Assembly (NCBI RefSeq): GCF_007565055.1
Contig: NC_044554.1
Coordinates: 14,485,921 to 14,549,920 of the forward strand
Direction: 5' to 3'
Source: Rhinopithecus roxellana
Taxonomy: Eukaryota > Chordata > Mammalia > Primates > Cercopithecidae
DNA: 64,000 bases
This document shows, one piece after another, positions 58,357-64,000 of this stretch. The translations under genes and the position numbers were made by a program. Position 1 is the first letter of the stretch. Each line of letters opens with the position of its first letter. Below the pieces are notes generated by a model, which had not been told where the DNA came from, ran no database searches, and was given only the letters and a program-made list of their open reading frames with translations.

Positions 58357-58651
58357 TTTGTTTTTGAGAGACAGGGTCTTGCTCTGTCACACAGGCTGGC
58401 GTGCAGTGATGTGATTACGACTCACTGCAGCCTTATCCTTCTGAGCTCAAGCAATCCTCTTACCTCAGCCTCCTGAGTAGCTAGGACTACAGGTGCAGGC
58501 CACCATGCCAGGCTAATTTTTTTGGTTTTATTTTTGTAGAGTCGATTTCTGACTATGTTGCCCATACTGGTCTTGAACTCTGGGCCCAAAAGCCTTCCAC
58601 CCTGACCTCCCAAAGTGCTGGAATTACAGGTATGAGCCATGATGCCCAGCC
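58357..58651 (-). mobile_element. AluJ element
   Basis: Old full-length Alu in reverse ('gagagacagggtcttgctct' to 'gagccatgatgcccagcc') with a decayed tail. 12-bp target duplicates agaaggtgagtt are at 58345-58356 and 58655-58666. Confidence 0.9.
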
Positions 58652-58918
58652 ATGAGAAGGTGAGTTCTGAGTCACAAAATTGATTAGGGCTTTCCTCCCA
58701 GTTCCTACCTCCAGTTGGCTCTTCTGGTTGAAAATGCCTCTTCCCTCTGGTGAATGGCTGGCCATGGGCCTTAACAGTACATCATACTTGTTGGCTCTGT
58801 CACATATAATCACAAACAGTCATCACTTAACAATGGTTGCTCCAGGATAGGAGCCAAGAGTTTCTGTTGACTAATTGAATATTTGGAGTGATAGGTCATA
58901 TGGCAAAATTGTTGGGAA

Positions 58919-58926
58919 TGATAGAC

Positions 58927-58973
<47 letters not shown>

Positions 58974-58988
58974 CAGACAGATAAATAG
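58919..58988. repeat. (GATA)n microsatellite
   Basis: About 12 GATA units with flanking GACA units; likely length-polymorphic. Confidence 0.95.
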
Positions 58989-60255
58989 GAAGGTAAAGTG
59001 TGGGGCTACTTATGCAAGTGCAGGGAAACTTGAGAAATTAGAAAAAAAGGCTGTTATCCAGTAAGATGAAATGCATACATTTGTTGAATGGTTTTCATTG
59101 AAGTACCAGGCTGTAAGTAATCTGTATTTTAAATTAATATTTTCCTAGGATTTAAACATTCTAACAGCTTTCATTTCTCTTCCTCAATTTCCTGTCAATT
59201 CCTTCTCTTCTCTTTCTTTTTTTTCTTTTTTTCTTTTTTCTCTTCTCTCTTAACACAATTTCCCCTTGTGTCTGCTGAACAAAACTGTTTTGGAAATGTT
59301 GACCAATTTAACTAATAGACCAGATTAGTCCTGATTCTTAAATACAGCTTTTTGAAGAATGCTCAAATACATAGCAACATTTTATCTCATACATTAGCAT
59401 CTTAAATGTATTATTTAAAGCACAGAAGTTTCTTATTAGGAGGTGGACTCAAATTTATCATTTTTCTGAGAGCTTCTAATTTCTTTCAAAATATCTATGA
59501 GCCACAGAGCTGAATAAAGTTATCTCCACAGGACTTAATATTTTTCAGTAAATCTGTCATCTCATATGTTTGAATGCTTAGGTGATTTCAAAGACTTATT
59601 TGTACTTTTCTAAAATCTCCTGGTTCACTATTTTAACTCATTATACTTTCTATTGATGATAAATTAAGCCATTGCAAAATGACTTTCCAGATCAATGCAG
59701 GCCACAAAAAGTTGTTTAACTTTCCAGGTTCACAAGATTCCATCACTGACTTCTTTTGGCTCACATTTCATGACCACTAGTGAGAAGTCATTGCTAGTCA
59801 TTGCTGATGGGAGCAGTGAGCATGAGTAATTCACATTCACATGGCCAATACCTGAGTCTCTATTCTAGCACTACGAGGAAGATGGTGTTCCTCTCCCCAG
59901 TCTCTCAACCCCATGTGAATCCCGGCACACTTTTCTCCCACAGAAAGCCCAGGTGGGTGTTCTGGAGTGGCACTGTCAGGTTTCAGAAGCAGAGATCCCA
60001 GCAGTGGTCTGTTATCAAAAGGGCAATGGGCCCATCCTGAGCTACTTCCCACTGCCTTCCAAAGCAAACTGGGTGCATACTCACACCCAACTGCCTCAGT
60101 CATGGGCATGCCAGGCAAAAGAGTCTACAGAAAGACATTCAGGAAAACATAGTTCTCTACATCAAAATCTGCCTGTTTCCTTTCTTTCTCATATGAAAAC
60201 TTAACTTTTATTTAGATGATCAGATTATATGAGGTATCTAGATGGATTCATAGTA
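58989..60255. other. Unique DNA with a pyrimidine tract
   Basis: 59200-59255 is nearly pure C/T. 59800-60200 is slightly more GC-rich with overlapping short frames on both strands, but no domain or splice pattern that I can support. Confidence 0.4.
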
Positions 60256-60345
60256 TTATTCAAATATGTGCTATCCTTTGCAATAACCAGCTTTAGATCT
60301 TACACATCACAGGCACTCAATAAATATTTGTTGAATGGAATGAAA
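60256..60345 (+). mobile_element. L2 3'-end fragment
   Basis: 'atcacaggcactcaataaat' and 'atttgttgaatggaatgaa' match the L2 terminus. Confidence 0.7.
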
Positions 60346-60539
60346 TAGAATTGAATGTCATCAGTTCCTCTGCTGGCTGTTTTATCTACCCTAGTGGCAT
60401 ATTTTATAATTCAGGGAAGGATTTTCTAAAAGTACATTACTATATCAAGAATTACTGCATCTGGGATATGATTAGCAAAGCTAAGACCCTAACTCAGTCC
60501 TCCAAACAGCATTCAGTAGAAGCAGTGCTAATAGAACCC

Positions 60540-60800
60540 ATAACATGGTGTTATGGGCATAGGTTTTAAGTGAAACAAACATAAGTGAAAATCCTGATTC
60601 TGTCAGGTGTGTGACCTAGGATGGGTTACTGGATCAGATCACTTTATTCTTGAGTTTTCTCTTTTATACAATAATAGTAGCCACATCATAGGATTGTTGA
60701 GAGGATCAAATGAGATATTGTATGTGTAGTATTTAACATAATGCCTGGCACATAATGAGCACCCAATAAATGGTAGCTGTTACTATTGTTATTAGGTATT
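60540..60800 (+). mobile_element. MIR SINE
   Basis: 'gtgtgacctaggatgggtta', 'cataggattgttgagaggat', 'caaatgagatattgtatgtg', 'ctggcacataatgagcaccc' and 'aataaatggtagctgttact' follow MIR in order. Confidence 0.88.
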
Positions 60801-60891
60801 TTCTATGGCAGAAAAATCAGTTTATGCAACTCCATTTGCTTAATATTCAGCTACTATTTAATGGCAAATTTAATATTTCTGTTTATCCAGC

Positions 60892-61089
60892 TGTCCTTGT
60901 CTGTTCAGGCTACTACAACAGAATATCACAGACTGGGTGACTTATAAACACAGAAATTTATTTCTCATAGTTCTGGAGTCTGAGAAGTCTAAGATCAAAG
61001 TGTTGGCAGATTTGGTGTGTGGTGAGGGCCTGCTTCCTGGTTTAAAGTCTCCTTACTGTGTTCTTCCATGGTGAAACAGGCAGGGATAC
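60892..61089 (-). mobile_element. MLT1A-like LTR, part 1 (split by THE1)
   Basis: Reverse-oriented MaLR LTR: 'tcaggctactacaacagaat', 'cacagactgggtgacttata', 'aacacagaaatttatttctc', 'atagttctggagtctgagaa' and 'gtgaggg' + 'cctgcttcctggtt'. It stops at the THE1 boundary and resumes at 63386. Confidence 0.82.
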
Positions 61090-61453
61090 TGATATGGTCT
61101 GGCTGTATTCCCACCCAAATCTCATCTTGAATTGTAACTCTCACAATTCCCATGTACTGTGAGAGGAACCCCATGGGAAATGATTGAATTATGGCGATGG
61201 GTCTTTCCTGTACTGTTCTCAGGATAGTGAATGAGTCCCACGAGATCTGATGGTTTTAAAAATGGGAGTTTCCTTGCAAAATCTCTTTCTTTGCCTGCTG
61301 CTATCCACAGCAGGCAAAGAAACTTGCTCCTCCTTGCCTTCCGCCATGATTGTGAGGCCTCCCCAGCTATGTGGAACTGTAAGTCCATTAAACCTCTTTT
61401 TCTTTTCAGTTTTGGGTATGTCTTTATCAACAGTGTGAAAAAGGACTAACACA
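61090..61453 (+). repeat. THE1 5' LTR, with a private 15-bp hairpin
   Basis: 364 bp, TG...CA. Where the 3' LTR reads 'gccatccatgtaagatgtga', this LTR has a 7-base loop and a perfect inverted copy of the preceding 15 bases (61286-61300 and 61308-61322). A polyadenylation-like 'attaaa' lies near 61388. Confidence 0.9.
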
Positions 61454-63025
61454 GTAAATTGGTACCAGTAGAGTGGGGTGTTGCTGAAAAGATACCTGAA
61501 AATGTGAAAGCAACTTTGGAACTGGGTAGAAGGCAGAGACTGGAACAGTTTGGAGGGCTCAGAAGAAGACAGTAAAAATATGGGAAAGTTTGGAACTCTT
61601 TAGAAACTTGTTGAATGGCTTTCAACATGTTGATAATAGTATGGACAATGACATTCAGGCTGAAGTGGTCTCAGATGGAGATGAGGAACTCATTGGGAAC
61701 TGGAGCAAAGGTGGCTCTTGTTTTGTTTTAGCAAAGAGACTGGGGCATTCTGCCCCTGCCCTAGAGATTTGTAGAATTTTGACCTTGAGAAAGATGATTT
61801 AGGGTATCTGGTGGAAGAAATTTCTAAGCAACAAAGCATTCAAGAGGTGACTTGGGTGCTGTTAAAGGCATTCAGTTTTAAAAGGGAAACAGCATAAAAG
61901 TTTGAAAAATTTGCAGTCTGGCAATGTGATATTAAAGAAAATCCCATTTTCTGAGGAGAAATTCAAACTGGCTGCAGAAACTTGCATAAGTAACAAGGAA
62001 CCAAAGGTTAATCACCAAGACAATGGGGAAAATGTCTCCAGGGCATATCAGAAACCTTTGCAGCAGCCCCTCCCATCACAGGAGTGGAGGTTTAGGAGGA
62101 AAAAATGGTTTTGTGGGCTGGGCCCAGAGTCCCTCTGCTGTATACAGTCTAGTGACTTGACTGTATCCCAGCTACTCCAGCTGTAAGTGACTAAAAGGGA
62201 CCAAGGTACAGCTTGGGCGGTTGCTTCAGAGGGTGAAAGCTCCAAGCCTTGGTAGCTTCCACATGGTGTTGAGTCTGCGGGTGCACAGAAGTCAAGAATT
62301 GAGGTTTGGGAACCTCTGCCTAGATTTCAGAGGATGTATCGAAATGCCTGGATGCCCAGGCAGAGTTCGGTGCAGGGGCAGGACCCTCATGGAGAACCTC
62401 TGCTAGGGCAGTGTGGAAGGGAAATATGGGGTCAGAGCCCCCCCATAGAGTCCTTACTGGGGCACTGCCTAGTGGAGCTGTGAGAAGAGGGCCAACGTCC
62501 TCCAGACCCCAGAATGGTAGATTCACTGACAGCCTGCACCATGAGCTTGGAAAAGCCACAGACACTCAATGCCAGCCCATGAAAGCAGCCAGAAGCAGGC
62601 TACACCCTGAAAAGTCACAGGGGCAGATCTGCCTAAGGCCATGGGAGCCCACCTCTTGCATCAGCATGATCTGGATGTGAGACATGGAGTCAAAGGCGAT
62701 CATTTTGGAGCTTTAAGATTTGACTGCCCTGCTGGATTCTGGACTTGCATGGGGCCTGTAGCCCCTTTATTTTGGCCAATTTCTCCCATTGGGAAGGGTT
62801 GTATTTACCCAATGAGCGTACCCCATTATATCTAGGAAGTAACTAACTTGGTTTTGATTTTACAGGCTCATAGGTGGAAGGGACTTGCCTTGTTTCAGAC
62901 GAGATGTTGGACTGTGGATTTTTGAGTTAATGCTGAAATGAGTTAAGACTTTGGGAGACTTTTGAGAAGACATGATTGGTTTTGAAATGTGAGGACATGA
63001 GATTTGGGAAGGGCCACGTGTGGAA
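61454..63025 (+). other. THE1 internal region, non-coding
   Basis: Opens with 'ttggtaccagtagagtgggg' and ends 'gggccacgtgtgga'. It is the same class of sequence as the reverse-oriented block at 12915-13745. Frames of 60-94 codons (e.g. 61902-62186, 62411-62680) share nothing with retroviral proteins. Confidence 0.88.
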
Positions 63026-63385
63026 TAATATGGTTTGGCTGTGTCCTCACCCAAATCTCATCTTGAATTGTAACTACCACAATTCTCACATGTTGCAGAA
63101 GGAACCCGATGAGAGGTGATTGAATTATGGGGGTGGGTCTTTCCTGCACTGTTCTCATCATAGTGAATGAGTCTCATGAGATCTGATGGTTTTAAAAATG
63201 GGGGTTTCTTGCACAATCTCCCTCTTTGCTTGCTGCCATCCATGTAAGATGTGACTTGCTCCTCCTTGCCTTCCACCATGATTGTGAGGCCTCCCCAGCC
63301 ATGTGGAACTATAAGTCTATTAAACCTCTTTTTCCTCCCAGTCTTGGATATGTCTTTATAAACGGTGTGGAAATGGACGAATACA
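63026..63385 (+). repeat. THE1 3' LTR
   Basis: 360 bp, starts 'taatatggtttggctgtgtc' (first G changed) and ends 'gaatac' + 'a'. It lacks the hairpin of the 5' LTR. Confidence 0.9.
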
Positions 63386-63463
63386 GATGCTCTCTCAGTT
63401 CTCTTTTATAAGGGTACAAATCCCATTCATGAGGGCTCCACCTTCATGACCTAATAACCTTTT
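63386..63463 (-). mobile_element. MLT1A-like LTR, part 2
   Basis: 'ctcttttataagggtacaaa', 'tcccattcatgagggctcca' and 'ccttcatgacctaataacct' continue the LTR interrupted at 61089. It ends abruptly at the MLT2 start, so its remaining end is not visible in this window. Confidence 0.82.
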
Positions 63464-63464
63464 G

Positions 63465-63967
63465 TGATGGTTAATTGTAAGTGTCAACTTGACTGGCTTA
63501 ATGGATACCTAGATAGCTGGGAAAGAGTCATTTCTGGGTGTGTCTGTGAGGGTGTTTCTAGAGGAGATTGGCATGTGAGTTGGTGGACTGAGTAGGGAAG
63601 ATAAGCCCTCAATGTGAGCAGGCACCATCCAGTCAGCTGGGGGCCTGGATAGAACTAAAAGGCAGAGGAAAGGTGAATTTGTTCTCTTTCTTTCTCCTGG
63701 AGCTGGACACCATCTTCTCTTGCCCTTGAACATCAGAACTCCAGATTCTCCAGCCTTCTGACTCTAGGACTTTCACTAGTGGCCCCCCTGTGTTCTCAGG
63801 CCTTCAGGGTTGGACTGAGAGTTATACCACTGGTTTCTCTGGTTCTGAGGCTTTTGGACTTGGACTATTGTCTTCCCTGGGCTTCCAGCTTACAGACAGC
63901 CTATTGTGGGACTTCTCAGCCTTCGTAATTGCATGAGCCAATTTCCCTAATAAATCCCCTCTGATCA

Positions 63968-63999
<32 letters not shown>

Positions 64000-64000
64000 T
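63465..64000 (+). mobile_element. MLT2-like ERVL LTR, runs off the window
   Basis: Starts 'tgatggttaattgtaagtgt' and then 'caacttgactggcttaatgg', 'tttctgggtgtgtctgtgag', 'ggtttctctggttctgaggc', 'cttacagacagcctattgtg' and 'gcatgagccaatttcc', ending in a CTAT repeat at the window edge. Related to the LTR at 1429-1938. Since it abuts the MLT1 LTR mid-sequence, it probably inserted into it. Confidence 0.85.
63967..64000. repeat. (TCTG)n(TCTA)n microsatellite at LTR end
   Basis: Tetranucleotide run continuing past the window end. Derived from the TATC-rich terminus common in MLT2 LTRs. Confidence 0.85.

Larger units (their letters stand above)
61090..63385 (+). mobile_element. Complete THE1-type MaLR element
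   Basis: A 2.3-kb non-autonomous ERVL-MaLR with both LTRs (61090-61453 and 63026-63385) and a 1.57-kb internal region. The LTRs share 'tggctgt', 'cccaaatctcatcttgaatt', 'gagatctgatggttttaaaa', 'gattgtgaggcctccccagc' and 'ccattaaacctctttttc' or similar. Terminal flanks gatac (61085-61089) and gatgc (63386-63390) form a 5-bp target duplication with one change, as expected for MaLR. The internal part lacks gag/pol/env coding; frames there are chance. Mobilised in the past by ERVL proteins in trans (family knowledge). Confidence 0.93.

Noticed and set aside
59797..60204. Overlapping frames on both strands with slightly higher GC as a possible exon or pseudogene
   Set aside because: No recognisable protein, no intron boundaries and no A tail. 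Cannot be supported from the sequence alone.
61902..62680. Frames of 89-94 codons (61902-62186, 62411-62680) as possible genes
   Set aside because: They lie inside the non-coding internal region of the THE1 and have no retroviral or cellular domain.
1..64000. An undescribed functional gene system in this window
   Set aside because: All long frames are L1 or frames within repeats. No gene cluster, RNA array or conserved non-repeat coding block was found.

Overview
The window is AT-rich, repeat-dense primate nuclear DNA with no host gene that I can recognise. The organism is most likely an Old World monkey. The Alu at 41675-41973 has the variant set I associate with cercopithecid AluY subfamilies, and the two young L1s carry an ORF1 coiled-coil unlike the human L1PA lineage. 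The only long open frames belong to L1 retrotransposons. No exon series, CpG island, tRNA, rRNA or snRNA stood out, so the window reads as intergenic or deep intronic.

Layout. 1-2236: unique DNA with a MIR and an ERVL-type MLT2 solo LTR. 2237-8440: near full-length young L1, plus strand. 8441-10275: 5' part of an older L1, minus strand. 10276-18385: unique DNA with L2, MaLR internal sequence, an Alu monomer, a MIR split by an ERV LTR, and an AluS. 18386-24541: a second near full-length young L1, minus strand, with an intact ORF1. 24542-28872: 3' part of the older L1, plus strand. 28873-33700: unique/L2 DNA with an AluJ that was invaded by an inverted copy of a segment about 1 kb away. 34890-38612: old L1 remnants. 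38613-60891: mostly unique DNA with scattered Alu, MIR, L2, LTR, MADE1, MER5 and microsatellites, including a long L2 with a rearranged local duplicate. 60892-64000: a nest of LTR elements (a complete THE1 inside an MLT1 LTR, abutted by an MLT2 LTR).

The main result is structural. The two halves of the older L1 lie 14 kb apart in opposite orientations. They break at the same point of ORF1, and their outer ends carry matching 15-bp target-site duplications (10276-10290 inverted, 28873-28887; one mismatch). They are therefore one element cut by an inversion. Each break abuts one of the two young, inverted, near-identical L1s. The simplest history is that a young L1 inserted into the old L1, then recombined with a second inverted young L1 and flipped the DNA between them. 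Other marks of DNA repair or template switching are the inverted copy inside the AluJ (30867-31112), the composite direct-plus-inverted L2 duplicate (48299-48741), and a 15-bp perfect hairpin present in only one LTR of the THE1.

I found no undescribed biological system. The interest lies in rearrangement history. Family names rest on recalled consensus features, and percentages are by-eye estimates.
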